Positions 60,901 to 64,000 of a DNA stretch of 64,000 bases are shown piece by piece. Below the pieces are notes generated by a model that was not told the origin of the DNA, ran no database searches, and saw only the letters and a list, made by a program, of their open reading frames with translations. How positions within the stretch are numbered: the first letter of the stretch is position 1; each line of letters begins with the position of its first letter. The translations under genes and the position numbers were made by a program. This DNA is from Orientallactaga sibirica. Lineage: Eukaryota; Chordata; Mammalia; Rodentia; Dipodidae. The stretch covers positions 21,814,001 to 21,878,000 of the forward strand of contig JAEOAD010000034.1 in assembly GCA_036365145.1 (NCBI GenBank). Direction: 5' to 3'.

Positions 60901-62689
60901 CATAGCTTTGGGTTGGCTTGGGTTAAGACCCTATTTTCCCCCAGGATCCAAGGGCCCTCCAGCCAGCTCAGCTCCTCTTTCCCACACTCTCTCCCATCTC
61001 TGCCCATCTCCAAGCTAAAGCATAGCAGATCTGACATGGCTTCATCACTGAGACTCTCTTCTTACTATGAATTAAGCAGGAAGGATATCACCTGTGCCCT
61101 CCACCAAACAGCATGTGACAGCATCAGGGCACCCCCTCAGGCCTGCTGTACACATGCCCCTCCCCACACACCAGGCTTACTGGCCCACCCCTGCAGAGCC
61201 ACAACTGGCCAGGACAGGTGACATGGAGGAGCTCTCCCTTCTCAACCTGTCTGGGTGGCTTTCCAAGCTGACACTCAGCCAGTTTCCAGGGGTTTCTGAA
61301 GATGCTCTGCAAATGAACCTCACACTCTGATTCCTGGAGCTGAAATCTCTAGCCACTAGTTGTCTCATGGGGAGAGGGAAGGCTGTGCTTGCCAGACCTT
61401 TCAGCTCAAGAGAACAAGGTCATGGCTAAAACTAGTGAAAGTGAATATGCTTTCCCATGGCACACGCGCCCAGTTCTCTAAACCATCCATGAAGTAGTAA
61501 ATCAATTGTCCAAACAGCATATATGTGTTGGGTCTAAGAATTTGTGTTGTTGTGTGAGACAGGGTCCCACTATGTAGCCCCCTGTAGGCCTCAAGCTTCG
61601 CAATCCCTCCTGCCTCCTTCTCCCATGTGCTTAGATGACAGATCTGTATCACCAGACTGGGCTTCCATATAATAACTCACAAAAGATCATGCAACTCACA
61701 GTTGGAGTTAGAACTCAGAGCCTCAAACCCATGGTCCCTATTCTCAGGCACCATCCCATAGTGCTCTGAAGCTGCGGGAGGTAGAGCAGAGCCCCATCCA
61801 GAATCCCATTGGGAGGAAGAAGCAGGGGATAGGGAATGAACCAGTCCTGTGCCAGGATGGACAGGACCGCCAGCTGGCCCCAGCAAGATGTCTTCATTAC
61901 ATAAACCTGGCTCGACAGAACTCCGGCTACCCCCCTTCCCCGCCCCCTGCTTGACTCAGGACTCTGGACAGCTGTTCAGCAAGCTTGGAAAATATGACAC
62001 ACACACTAAATGTTACCGGGCAGCAGAAGTTTCTTCCGGGCATGGCACTCACCTCCCAGGGGTCCAATCTCTGCCCAATGGCCAGATCAAGCCATGGGGA
62101 CTCCCACAGTGCTCACTGTCTACCCCAGAACATGGCAAGTGTGAAGGAAAGGAGAATAGCTATTTTCAGAGGCACTGTGATGCTTGACAAACAGATGTGG
62201 AAGAGGTCCAGATTTCACCAGCCCACCACTGCCCTGCTCCCTAGACAGCACCTCAGACATGAGTACAAAAAGCAGGGTGTTGTAGAAAGAAGAGGGGTAC
62301 CCCAAGCCTGGTCCAGGCTATTATGGCCTTTGTGCGCCCTCAAAGTATGTCCTAGGGTACCCATGGGATTAAACCAGAAAAGAACTTGGACCAGCCTTAG
62401 CAATGTTGGGGTGGTCCTGCATGCAGCCCTTCCCACCTCCTATAAAACCCTATGAGTTGATCACTTCCCAAGGAATAGGCCTGTGGTCAGTCCCATTCTC
62501 CGGATGGGAAAACTGAGACCCTGAATTCCAACTAGAGGAGCAGATATCTGCTACCTGAGTCCTGGGGCCCTTTTCGGCCCTACTTTTCTTCCCCTGGACA
62601 AAGAGAAGAGAGAATTACCTTCAGGAGCTCCTTGGGTGGAGGCCAGGTGCCAGGCAAACAAGACCAAGATCCAGGCGAAGAGAAACCCC
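72..62689 (-). CDS. COL27A1: COL27A1, collagen type XXVII alpha-1 chain: coding exons 2 to 21 of a split gene (partial at both ends)
   Basis: This is the gene-level entry; the individual exons follow. The product is the precursor of a fibrillar collagen secreted mainly by cartilage and other connective tissue, where three identical chains form a triple helix (established knowledge). In the sequence I see a signal-peptide exon, a 1751-bp exon with a laminin-G-like TSPN domain and a Pro/Ser/Thr-rich linker, then eighteen 45- or 54-bp Gly-X-Y exons. All borders are GT and AG, and the frame stays open over 2749 joined nt. The order of peptides matches human COL27A1 as I recall it, with no exon skipped. 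The cluster-A collagens COL5A1 and COL11A1 also have TSPN domains, but they lack this single large exon. Exon 1, the C-terminal part of the helix and the C-propeptide lie outside the window. Confidence 0.97.
267..320 (-). CDS. COL27A1: COL27A1 exon 20: triple helix
   Basis: The exon is 54 bp and encodes [18 protein letters not shown], six perfect triplets, identical to human as I recall. The acceptor is CCTCACAG and the donor is GTAAGT. It is only 141 bp from exon 21. Confidence 0.95.
1033..1184 (-). mobile_element. B1 SINE, reverse orientation, 5'-truncated
   Basis: A T-run, then GAGGTATGGTCTCATTCTAG, GACTGACCTGGAATTCACTA, GGGTGGCCTTGAACTCATGG and CTCCTACCTCTGCCCGGCC. The GTGCTGGGATTAAAGGCGTG part is missing, so there is an internal deletion. 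Confidence 0.88.
1455..1645 (+). mobile_element. MIR relic
   Basis: It reads CACTGTGTGATCCTGGGCAA, CTCGGCTTCCTCACCTGTTA and AGTAGGTGCCCAATAAAACT, following MIR from core to 3' end. Confidence 0.75.
2748..2868 (-). mobile_element. Old B1-like SINE, reverse orientation
   Basis: It reads GGTTTTTGAGAAAGAGTCTA, GGCTGACCTTGAAGTCCTGG, CAAGTGCTGGGATAACAGGC and CATGTGCCATTAAGCC. Diverged. Confidence 0.75.
2976..3029 (-). CDS. COL27A1: COL27A1 exon 19: triple helix
   Basis: The exon is 54 bp and encodes [18 protein letters not shown], six perfect triplets. Human as recalled has Lys for Arg and Ile for Leu, both conservative. The acceptor is TTTTCACAG and the donor is GTATGT. Confidence 0.95.
3030..3613 (-). 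other. COL27A1 intron 18 (584 bp)
   Basis: Short intron; no repeat or other feature seen. Confidence 0.7.
3614..3667 (-). CDS. COL27A1: COL27A1 exon 18: triple helix
   Basis: The exon is 54 bp and encodes [18 protein letters not shown], six perfect triplets, identical to human as I recall. The acceptor is TTTTCTCAG and the donor is GTAAGT. Confidence 0.95.
3668..4902 (-). other. COL27A1 intron 17 (1235 bp)
   Basis: It contains one B1 (4178..4330). Otherwise I see nothing to annotate. Confidence 0.75.
4178..4330 (+). mobile_element. B1 SINE
   Basis: GCCGGGCGTGGTGGCGCACG through GAGTGAGACCCTACTTCG and a short A-rich tail. Close to consensus. Confidence 0.95.
4903..4956 (-). CDS. COL27A1: COL27A1 exon 17: triple helix
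   Basis: The exon is 54 bp and encodes [18 protein letters not shown], six perfect triplets, identical to human as I recall. The acceptor is TGTACTCAG; the donor GTAATT lacks the +5 G. Confidence 0.95.
5184..5208. repeat. Poly-T run (25 T)
   Basis: Uninterrupted T run with no SINE body attached. Confidence 0.95.
5832..5988 (+). mobile_element. Older B1 SINE with AAAT tail
   Basis: It reads CATCCCAGCATGGTGGTACA, GGCTGAGGTAGGAGGATTGC and CACAGTGAGACCCTGTCTC with AATAAATAAATAAA. Diverged. Confidence 0.85.
6885..7000 (+). mobile_element. B1 SINE, 5'-truncated
   Basis: It begins with CTCAGGAGGCAGAGGTAGGA and runs through CATAGTGAATTCCAGATTAG to GAGACCCTATCTC. It lacks the GCCGGGCG start and leads into the GAAA tract. 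Confidence 0.88.
7002..7132. repeat. (GAAA)n / (GGGA)n / (GGAA)n compound microsatellite
   Basis: About 130 bp of pure-purine tetranucleotides: GAAA, then GGGA, then GGAA, then GAAA again. It is grown from the A-tail of the B1 at its left. Likely polymorphic and prone to slippage. Confidence 0.96.
7146..7386 (+). mobile_element. DIP-like tRNA-derived SINE
   Basis: It reads GGGCTGGAGAGATGGCTTAG, GCAAAGCCTAAGGATCTATG, CCAGATGCACAAAGGTGAGA, a TCTCTC run and an AAAATAAAATAAAAA tail. A short internal insertion lengthens it. Confidence 0.88.
8406..8450 (-). CDS. COL27A1: COL27A1 exon 16: triple helix
   Basis: The exon is 45 bp and encodes [15 protein letters not shown], five perfect triplets. Human as recalled has Ser-Val for the second Gly-Met pair. 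The acceptor is GTCTTGCAG. The donor is AAG followed by GTGATC, with no +5 G; it is the weakest-looking donor in the series. Confidence 0.94.
8451..9062 (-). other. COL27A1 intron 15 (612 bp)
   Basis: Short intron with a locally repeated phrase (CTGAGCTGGGTCCCCACCC-like, 8500..8565) and nothing else visible. Confidence 0.7.
9063..9116 (-). CDS. COL27A1: COL27A1 exon 15: triple helix
   Basis: The exon is 54 bp and encodes [18 protein letters not shown], six perfect triplets. Human as recalled has Leu for the first Met and Val for Ala. The acceptor is CTTCCCAG and the donor is GTAAGC. Confidence 0.95.
10012..10217 (+). mobile_element. DIP-like tRNA-derived SINE
   Basis: It reads GGCTGGCTTAGCAGTTAAGG, GCAAAGCCTAAGGACCCAGG with an intact B box (GGTTCGATTCC), CCAGATGCACAAAGTGGCAC, and an AAATAAATAAATAATA tail. 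The start is slightly shortened. Confidence 0.88.
13396..13532 (+). mobile_element. Older B1-like SINE
   Basis: It reads AGCCAGGCCTGGTGGAGCAG, CTCCCAGTACTCAGAGAGGC and TGAGGCCAGCCTGATATTAC. It is more diverged than the B1 beside it. Confidence 0.75.
13538..13682 (+). mobile_element. B1 SINE
   Basis: GCCGGGCGTGGTGGCGCATG through GAGTGAGACCCTACCTC, little diverged. The flanks share GAGAAGTC (upstream AATGAGAAGTC, downstream AACGAGAAGTC), a duplication with one mismatch. Confidence 0.93.
13683..13726. repeat. (AAT)n microsatellite at a B1 tail
   Basis: About 14 uninterrupted AAT units grown from the A-tail of the adjacent B1. Confidence 0.93.
14543..14587 (-). CDS. COL27A1: COL27A1 exon 14: triple helix
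   Basis: The exon is 45 bp and encodes [15 protein letters not shown], five perfect triplets, identical to human as I recall. The acceptor is GTTTTCAG and the donor is GTAAGT. Confidence 0.95.
14588..16453 (-). other. COL27A1 intron 13 (1866 bp)
   Basis: I see no clear SINE, microsatellite or exon in this intron. Confidence 0.7.
16454..16507 (-). CDS. COL27A1: COL27A1 exon 13: triple helix
   Basis: The exon is 54 bp and encodes [18 protein letters not shown], six perfect triplets. Human as recalled has Val for the first Asp. The acceptor is ATCCTCAG and the donor is GTAAGT. Confidence 0.95.
17743..17906 (-). mobile_element. B1 SINE with target-site duplication
   Basis: Reverse-oriented B1, T-run through CACCACGCCCGGC, little diverged. 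A perfect 12-bp duplication, ATTACTGGTCCA, flanks it at 17731..17742 and 17907..17918. Confidence 0.93.
18775..18900 (-). mobile_element. MIR relic, reverse orientation
   Basis: It reads GTGGAAACTGAGATCCAGAG, AGGTCACACAGCTACAAAAG and GGATTTGAACCCAGGCAGTC, a clear reverse MIR core. Confidence 0.75.
21530..21660. mobile_element. Possible L2 LINE fragment
   Basis: The text CCAGGGCCTTTGCACCACTG followed by TATGGAATGTTCTTCTCTC resembles the LINE-2 3' end. Diverged. Confidence 0.4.
22893..22937 (-). CDS. COL27A1: COL27A1 exon 12: triple helix
   Basis: The exon is 45 bp and encodes [15 protein letters not shown], five perfect triplets. Human as recalled has Lys for Glu and Met for the last Arg. 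The acceptor is CTCTACAG; the donor GTAAAG lacks the +5 G. Confidence 0.94.
22938..24252 (-). other. COL27A1 intron 11 (1315 bp)
   Basis: It holds a young B1 (23797..23959). A short stretch near 23683 (ACAATAAAACTTTATTGACA) resembles the end of an old hAT-type transposon, but is too short to call. Confidence 0.75.
23797..23959 (-). mobile_element. B1 SINE with target-site duplication
   Basis: A reverse-oriented, near-consensus B1 from a T-run through GGGATTAAAGGCGTGCGCCA to CACGCCCGGC. The flanks repeat AGCACAATCC perfectly (23787..23796 and 23960..23969), so the copy is recent. Confidence 0.93.
24253..24306 (-). CDS. COL27A1: COL27A1 exon 11: triple helix
   Basis: The exon is 54 bp and encodes [18 protein letters not shown], six perfect triplets, identical to human as I recall. 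The acceptor is TTCCCTAG (TAG rather than CAG) and the donor is GTAAGT. It follows the miR-455 hairpin closely. Confidence 0.95.
24423..24517 (-). ncRNA. Mir455: miR-455 precursor hairpin
   Basis: This is a 95-nt hairpin on the COL27A1 sense strand. The 5p arm lies at 24481..24502 (seed ATGTGCC) and the 3p arm at 24445..24465 (seed CAGTCCA), joined by a 15-nt loop. Both mature sequences match miR-455 as I remember it, over their full length. The loop is one base shorter than in human. The 3p arm has T at its ninth base (GTCCATGGG), as in human; I recall C there in mouse. miR-455 is linked to cartilage development (established knowledge). It sits in intron 10, ending 116 nt before exon 11, and probably depends on the host promoter. 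Confidence 0.97.
25688..25840 (-). mobile_element. B1/B4-like SINE fragment, reverse orientation
   Basis: A 22-bp T run, then GGGAGACAGGGTCTCTCACT, CCAGGGATCCTCCTGTCTTTG and CACCATGCCCAGCCC. This matches the right-hand, B1-like part of rodent B4 elements. Exact family uncertain. Confidence 0.6.
26843..26887 (-). CDS. COL27A1: COL27A1 exon 10: triple helix
   Basis: The exon is 45 bp and encodes [15 protein letters not shown], five perfect triplets. Human has Leu for Phe as I recall. The acceptor is GTGTTTCAG and the donor is GTAAGT. The following intron carries miR-455. Confidence 0.95.
26888..27265 (-). other. COL27A1 intron 9 (378 bp)
   Basis: The shortest complete intron in the window apart from intron 20. 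I see nothing else in it. Confidence 0.75.
27266..27319 (-). CDS. COL27A1: COL27A1 exon 9: triple helix
   Basis: The exon is 54 bp and encodes [18 protein letters not shown], six perfect triplets. It is one residue from human as recalled (Glu to Lys). The acceptor is TTTGCAG. The donor is CAG followed by GTGCAG, which lacks the common +4 A and +5 G and looks weak. Confidence 0.94.
27320..27898 (-). other. COL27A1 intron 8 (579 bp)
   Basis: A short intron with no repeat or second exon visible. It holds a C-rich stretch (CCCCCCTCTCCCCCCTCCCC) near 27463. Confidence 0.75.
27899..27943 (-). CDS. COL27A1: COL27A1 exon 8: triple helix
   Basis: The exon is 45 bp and encodes [15 protein letters not shown], five perfect triplets. 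Human, as I recall, has Tyr for the second His. The acceptor is CTCCACAG and the donor is GTGAGC. The next two introns are short (579 and 378 bp), so exons 8, 9 and 10 form a tight group. Confidence 0.95.
29246..29274. repeat. (CATT)n microsatellite
   Basis: Seven uninterrupted CATT units. Confidence 0.9.
29571..29724 (-). mobile_element. DIP-like SINE, reverse orientation, truncated
   Basis: The plus strand reads GCCTCCAGCCAGTGCAAATG, then CACCTTGTGCAGCTGGCTTA, and ends AACTGCTAAGCCATCTCTCC. This is the complement of the tRNA-like head; the CT-rich tail is missing. Confidence 0.88.
32066..32265 (+). mobile_element. DIP-like tRNA-derived SINE
   Basis: It reads GGGCTGAGAGATGGTTTAGC, then GCGAAGCCTAAGGATCCAGG, CCAGACGCACAAGGTGGTGC and an AAATAAATAATA tail. 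The same family as the copies at 10012, 32901 and 47210. Confidence 0.88.
32901..33130 (+). mobile_element. DIP-like tRNA-derived SINE
   Basis: It reads GCTGAAGAGATGGCTTTGTG, then GCAAAGCCTAAGGACCCAGG and CCAGATGCACAAGGTGGCAC, a CT-rich run and AAATAAATAAATAAA. Its own duplication, AAAGTTCAACTGG at 32888..32900, reappears with one mismatch at 33335..33347, beyond the nested B1. Confidence 0.9.
33142..33331 (+). mobile_element. B1 SINE inserted in the tail of a DIP-like SINE
   Basis: Near-consensus GCCGGGCGCGGTGGCACACG start and a long A-tail. It is flanked by an 11-bp duplication, AAGAAATTTCA, at 33131..33141 and 33332..33342, which is the 3' tail region of the older SINE at 32901. So this is a nested, younger insertion. 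Confidence 0.93.
33819..33957 (+). mobile_element. Old B1-like SINE with (AAT)n tail
   Basis: It reads GCTGGCCTGGTGGTACACAC, then TAATCCAAGCACTCAGGAGG and GAGTGAGACTGTCTCAAAC, with eight or so AAT units as tail. It is more diverged than the B1 at 33142. Confidence 0.8.
34189..34387. repeat. Long C/T-only (polypyrimidine) tract
   Basis: About 200 bp are nearly all C and T on the plus strand, mixing CCTT, CCCT, CTTT and TCTC motifs with only a few A bases. On the gene's sense strand this is a GA-rich run. Such tracts can form triplex (H-DNA) structures. It encodes runs of Ser/Pro/Phe/Leu that are not a protein. Confidence 0.95.
35988..36041 (-). CDS. COL27A1: COL27A1 exon 7: triple helix
   Basis: The exon is 54 bp and encodes [18 protein letters not shown], six perfect triplets. 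It differs from the recalled human exon at two X/Y positions (Met to Thr, Pro to Leu). The acceptor is CTTCCAG and the donor is GTAGGC. Confidence 0.95.
36042..37390 (-). other. COL27A1 intron 6 (1349 bp)
   Basis: I see no SINE, microsatellite or exon. It is notable only for an uninterrupted plus-strand frame at 37047..37322 (91 codons from ATG), which I do not call as a gene. Confidence 0.75.
37391..37444 (-). CDS. COL27A1: COL27A1 exon 6: triple helix with two Gly-X-Y imperfections
   Basis: The exon is 54 bp and encodes [18 protein letters not shown]. Glycine spacing is 3, 3, 4, 5, 3, so there are two imperfections (GLSP and GQAHD) whose lengths add to nine and restore the register. This agrees with the interrupted helix reported for collagen XXVII and with the human exon I recall (Lys for the second Gln). 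The acceptor is TTTCAG and the donor is GTAGGT. Confidence 0.95.
39541..39754 (-). mobile_element. B4-type SINE, reverse orientation
   Basis: A T-run leads into TATCAAGTCTCATATAATCC, CCTCCTGCCTCCACCTCCCA, and then CACTGGGGATCAAACCCAGG and CTCTACCAACTGAAC. This is a B1-like half plus the complement of a tRNA-like half. Confidence 0.7.
39996..40025. repeat. (GT)n microsatellite
   Basis: About 15 uninterrupted GT dinucleotides. Likely polymorphic. Confidence 0.95.
40105..40322 (-). mobile_element. B4-type SINE, reverse orientation
   Basis: It reads TTTGAGACAGGGTCTCCTGA and later TGCTTTTCACCACTGAGCCATC, followed by TCCACAGCCCT. This gives a B1-like body and then the complement of a tRNA-like head. 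Diverged. Confidence 0.6.
40667..41580 (+). mobile_element. Degenerate LINE-1 fragment (3' part of ORF2)
   Basis: The segment starts with AGTTCTGGCCAATGCAATAA, a hallmark of the L1 reverse-transcriptase region. It continues with recognisable but broken L1 ORF2 text, including the region ending near TTGTTCAATAAATAG. Many stops and indels disrupt every frame, so it is dead. Its AT-richness stands out from the GC-rich intron around it. Confidence 0.75.
41588..41737 (+). mobile_element. ID-like SINE with poly-A and (GAAA)n tail
   Basis: The head GGGCTGGGGATTCAGGTCAG and the GCATGTATGAGGCCCCAGCA stretch match the tRNA-Ala-derived ID element of rodents. A ~30-bp A run (from 41679) and seven or so GAAA units follow. 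It sits directly at the 3' end of the old L1 fragment. Confidence 0.75.
42095..42225 (-). mobile_element. MIR relic, reverse orientation
   Basis: It reads CATTTACAGAAGTGGAAACAG, then GTAACTTGCTCAGGATCACA and GGTTCAATCTGAGGCCCACT, which is a reverse MIR. Confidence 0.55.
42545..42665 (+). mobile_element. MIR relic
   Basis: It reads CAGGCTTTGCCACGTCCTAG, then GGTTTTCTCCTTTGTAAAATGG and GATAACGCTTATTC, the MIR order on the plus strand. Confidence 0.6.
43575..43725 (-). mobile_element. MIR relic, reverse orientation
   Basis: The sequence GTGAGGAAATCGAAGGAGCT, then GATTTGCCCATAGTCAC and ATTTGAACTTGGGTCCTCAG is the complement of the MIR core. Ancient and diverged. Confidence 0.65.
46283..46430. 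repeat. Degenerate TG/CATG-rich tract
   Basis: Alternating purine-pyrimidine text, GTGTGTGTGTATGTGCATGC and similar, with interruptions. This is an old (TG)n microsatellite that has decayed. Such alternating tracts can adopt Z-DNA. Confidence 0.75.
46487..46639 (-). mobile_element. B1 SINE with TTAG repeat at its tail
   Basis: Reverse-oriented B1: CAAGGTAGGGTCTCACTCTA through GGGATTAAAGGCGTGCACCA and GCCTGGCA. The A-tail on the element strand has become a short (TTAG)n at 46471..46492 on the plus strand. Confidence 0.85.
46646..46845 (-). mobile_element. B4-type SINE, reverse orientation
   Basis: It reads AAGACAAGGTCTCTCACTGG, then CCTCCTGCCTCAACTTCCCC, and ends TTTCACCCACTGAATTATTTCC, the complement of the tRNA-like head. 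It abuts the B1 at its left. Diverged. Confidence 0.6.
47116..47169 (-). CDS. COL27A1: COL27A1 exon 5: triple helix
   Basis: The exon is 54 bp and encodes [18 protein letters not shown], six perfect triplets, identical to human as I recall it. The pyrimidine tract TTCCTCTTCCCTTCCAG is intact although a SINE has landed just upstream in the intron. The donor is GTGAGT. Confidence 0.95.
47210..47434 (+). mobile_element. DIP-like tRNA-derived SINE close to exon 5, with target-site duplication
   Basis: It opens with GGGCTGGAGAGATTGCTCAG, continues GCAAAGCCTAAGGACC and CCAGATGCACAAA, and ends in a CT-rich run and AAATAAATAAAA tail. It is flanked by a perfect 12-bp duplication, AGAAAATAGGAA, at 47198..47209 and 47435..47446. 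It lies antisense to COL27A1 and begins 41 nt from the exon 5 acceptor. Confidence 0.9.
49571..49843 (+). mobile_element. B4-type SINE (tRNA/ID head plus B1-like body)
   Basis: It starts with GAGAGATGGCTCAGTGAGG, a tRNA-like head, continues GCAAGCATGAGGACCC, and then has a B1-like segment (CACTGGGGAGACACAGACAG). It ends in ACACACA-rich sequence. This order is typical of rodent B4 composites. Moderately diverged. Confidence 0.7.
49851..50240 (+). mobile_element. MIR relic, split by a younger B1
   Basis: The left half (49851..49932) reads GAGTTCAATCCTGGCTCTGG, and the right half (50106..50240) reads GAGCCTCAGTTTTCTCATCC then AAAATGGAGAG. Together they give the MIR order, interrupted by the B1 at 49933..50105. 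This shows the relative ages: the MIR is ancient and the B1 recent. Confidence 0.75.
49933..50105 (-). mobile_element. B1 SINE, young copy with target-site duplication
   Basis: This is a reverse-oriented, near-consensus B1 ending in CACCACGCCCGGC, with a T/A-rich tail at its left. It is flanked by a perfect 16-bp duplication, GGAACTACATGTTTCT, at 49917..49932 and 50106..50121. Perfect duplications and little divergence mark a recent insertion. Confidence 0.93.
51132..51185 (-). CDS. COL27A1: COL27A1 exon 4: triple helix
   Basis: The exon is 54 bp and encodes [18 protein letters not shown], six perfect Gly-X-Y triplets. It is the first short helix exon, joined in phase to the four triplets that end exon 3. 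The acceptor is TTTTCAG and the donor is the strong GTAAGT. Against the human chain I recall, one residue differs (Ile to Pro at position 11). Confidence 0.95.
54851..54908. repeat. Poly-T tract
   Basis: The run is almost pure T with a few C interruptions. In the gene's sense this is a long A-rich stretch. No SINE body borders it, so it is a simple repeat or the remnant tail of a lost element. Confidence 0.85.
55825..55885. mobile_element. Possible L2-like fragment
   Basis: The phrase ACACATGGAATGTTCTTTCTTTG followed by a C/T-rich stretch resembles the LINE-2 3' end (CTGGAATGTTCTTCCCC). It is too short and diverged to be sure. Confidence 0.3.
56618..58368 (-). CDS. COL27A1: COL27A1 exon 3: TSPN/laminin-G-like N-terminal domain, variable region and helix start
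   Basis: This exon of 1751 bp encodes 583 whole codons after two bases that complete Asp with exon 2. Counting from the Val codon at 58366, residues about 1 to 205 are the TSPN/laminin-G-like module, with a [15 protein letters not shown] core and cysteines at 63, 132, 172, 187 and 194. Residues about 206 to 570 are rich in Pro, Ser, Thr and Lys, with no recognisable fold, and form the variable region. Residues 572 to 583 ([12 protein letters not shown]) are the first four Gly-X-Y triplets and include a Cys that human also has. The acceptor is CCCAG and the donor is CCG followed by GTAAGT. The frame reads 16 codons into intron 3 before a stop, so the true end is the splice site. The TSPN domain is the non-collagenous N-terminal part of the propeptide in fibrillar collagens. 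Other-frame ORFs over this exon are shadows. Confidence 0.97.
58540..58710 (+). mobile_element. MIR SINE relic
   Basis: The text CCCAGCTCTGCCACATCCTAA, then TGCCTCAATTTTCCCGTCTATCAAATGGGA, then GAGAGAATTAAATGAGTGAATACC follows the MIR core and tRNA-related order. Divergence fits an ancient mammalian element. Confidence 0.7.
59447..60555. repeat. GATG tetranucleotide array with a 24-bp higher-order period
   Basis: About 1.1 kb consists almost wholly of GATG-type tetramers. Much of it is organised as a 24-bp unit of six tetramers, GACA GATG GATG GGTG GATG GATG, with variants such as GAAT, TATG and TAAATG. The left part (to about 59700) is more degenerate and the right end (60320 on) is nearly pure GATG. 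Because 24 is a multiple of three, translation gives 8-residue repeats such as MDGWMDGQ on one strand and HPSIHPPI on the other. The array lies in intron 2, about 1.1 kb from exon 3. It has no spacers, so it is not a CRISPR array. Confidence 0.95.
61548..61668 (-). mobile_element. Degenerate B1-like SINE fragment
   Basis: On the plus strand it reads GAGACAGGGTCCCACTATGTAGCC and then CCTCCTGCCTCC. This is the reverse complement of a 7SL-derived B1 body. It is diverged and has no clear tail or duplication, so it is an old copy. Confidence 0.55.
62619..62689 (-). CDS. COL27A1: COL27A1 exon 2: signal peptide core and cleavage region
   Basis: The exon is 71 bp. It starts in phase (its first G completes a codon begun in exon 1) and ends with one G that is completed by exon 3 to give Asp. 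The peptide contains [19 protein letters not shown] followed by APE. That is a hydrophobic h-region and a small-residue cleavage region, so it directs the chain to the ER. It closely follows the human sequence I recall (FLFSWILVSFACHLASTQG). The acceptor is CTAG and the donor is GTAATT, which lacks the usual +5 G. Confidence 0.93.
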
Positions 62690-64000
62690 CTAGAGACAGG
62701 CAGACACAAATGCACACAGCATCAGCTTCCACCCTAACACCCAGATCCGGCCGGGGCCCAGCCTTTCTATTTCACTCCATCCCCATCTTGGTCTCTCATG
62801 GAGGAAGCCAGAGAGACAAGGCACAGACTACAAGAACCCACCAGAGAGAACCAGCTCCCAGGACACTCCCAGGCTCCAGGCACACCTGCCTGCATGCTGC
62901 CAACACAGCCTCATGCTTCACCGATGAGTATGCTTAGGAAACCCTGCCCCGGTATGGGCAGCTCCAGCCCCGCCCCCTGGCCTCAGTCTTCCCATCTACA
63001 GGAAACTCTTTCCTAAGCCCCAGGCAATGGACAGCAGGGACAAGGCTGAAAGGACAGAGGGGAAAAACAGATTGACTGGCCTGGGTGACCAGCATCCTCA
63101 AAGGGCAAGGGAGAGAGAAGACCCATTCACAGAACCCATGCCAGGATCGGGCAGCAGACCATCTGGCACTGTGCTCATGGGAAATGGGAGGGGCAAACAG
63201 AACTGATGGGGAGCCAGGCATCCCCATGTGCAAACCTGGCTCTGGGGCTTCCCAGTTATGTGACCTCAATGAGTCACGCAGCCTACTTGAACTTGTCTGG
63301 TCCACGGCATGCTGGGCTGACACTCCATCTCATGCAGGCCAAGCTTGGGGATTAAATGGGCTCAGGCATGTGAAGGGCTCGTCTGGTCCCAGCCACAAAA
63401 ACCTTCCCTCTGGTTCCTGCTAGTCCAGCATGCTGGGAACAGGAAGCGTTAAGGCCCTACTTCAGTGCTCCTGCCAAGATGGGCAGAGGCATCTATCTGA
63501 TTCTACTTTCTTGTGGGAGCAGTCACTGGTGATAACTGAAGCCACTTGGGGCATCTGATCCCTAGGCAGGCAGAAGGGAGGCTGGTATGTGGCTAGAGAT
63601 GGCCAGGTGGGCAGTAAGGACATGGGCTGGGATGGACTGGTCTGGCCTCTTTCCCAAGACCAAAACTGGGCTGCAGTGCTGCCAGGAACCCCAGAGCTTC
63701 AGGTTCGCTGAAGGCCCAAATTTCGTCCAGGCAATCCAGATACCTAGGAAAGCAAGGTCAAGTCCAGCAACCTCCCTCTACCTTCATACTTAATAGCAAT
63801 TATGACCAATAATAACCATGACGTCATGATGTGGGCATTGTGAGACTCTGGTGCTGACTCGTCTACAGACATAGACTTCCGCTGATCCTCAAGATGTTAA
63901 GCCAACTGGAGGAATGTCACATGTCATACCAGTGACTGGGTCAAGCCTCGATGTGTGACTCCAATATGACCAATGACATGTGAGTGATGCCTGTTAGGCA
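62690..64000 (-). other. COL27A1 intron 1, 3' part
   Basis: This stretch lies upstream of exon 2 in gene orientation and runs off the window. The acceptor reads CCTGTCTCTAG just before exon 2. I find no coding exon, no CpG-rich promoter and no clear mobile element. Exon 1, which should be GC-rich and encode an Ala/Gly/Arg-rich start, is therefore beyond position 64000. Confidence 0.7.

Larger units (their letters stand above)
58369..62618 (-). other. COL27A1 intron 2 (4250 bp)
   Basis: The intron separates the signal-peptide exon from the large exon 3. It contains a MIR relic near 58540, the long GATG-type tandem array at 59447..60555 and a degenerate B1-like piece near 61548. I see no further exon. 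Long ORFs here come from the tandem array. Confidence 0.85.

Noticed and set aside
62690..64000. COL27A1 exon 1 and promoter
   Set aside because: No CpG-rich stretch and no Ala/Gly/Arg-rich start joined to a donor was found. Exon 1 must lie beyond the window.

Overview
This window is mammalian, almost certainly rodent, genomic DNA. It lies inside one large gene on the minus strand: COL27A1, the pro-alpha-1 chain of fibrillar type XXVII collagen. The rodent call rests on abundant B1 SINEs, B4-type tRNA/7SL composite SINEs, an ID-like element, and repeated copies of a tRNA-headed SINE ending in a CT-rich tract and AAATAAAT tail. The last resembles the DIP family of jerboas. A dipodid such as Jaculus would fit, but that species-level call is inference from remembered repeat families.

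Twenty consecutive coding exons can be read, and I number them 2 to 21. Exon 2 (62619..62689) encodes the hydrophobic end of the signal peptide. Exon 3 (56618..58368, 1751 bp) encodes the laminin-G/TSPN-like N-terminal domain, a long Pro/Ser/Thr-rich variable region and the first four Gly-X-Y triplets. Exons 4 to 21 are eighteen short triple-helix exons, thirteen of 54 bp and five of 45 bp. Each begins with a Gly codon, ends with a whole Y codon, and has GT and AG borders. Joined, they read 2749 nt (916 whole codons) without a frame break and follow the human protein, as I recall it, with no exon missing. Exon 1 (the initiator Met) lies beyond 64000, and the rest of the helix and the C-propeptide lie beyond position 1.

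The one other gene is the microRNA miR-455. It is on the same strand in intron 10 (24423..24517) and both arms are intact. It ends about 116 nt before exon 11, so it is probably processed from the COL27A1 transcript.

The rest is intron. It holds young B1 and DIP-like SINEs, several with readable target-site duplications and nested insertions; old MIR, L1 and L2-like relics; microsatellites; a ~200 bp polypyrimidine tract (34189..34387); and a ~1.1 kb GATG/24-bp-period tandem array in intron 2 (59447..60555). That array creates long meaningless ORFs on both strands. I found no evidence for an undescribed system. The observations most worth checking are the miR-455 hairpin next to exon 11, a recent SINE 41 nt from the exon 5 acceptor, the double imperfection in the exon 6 helix, and the intron 2 tandem array.
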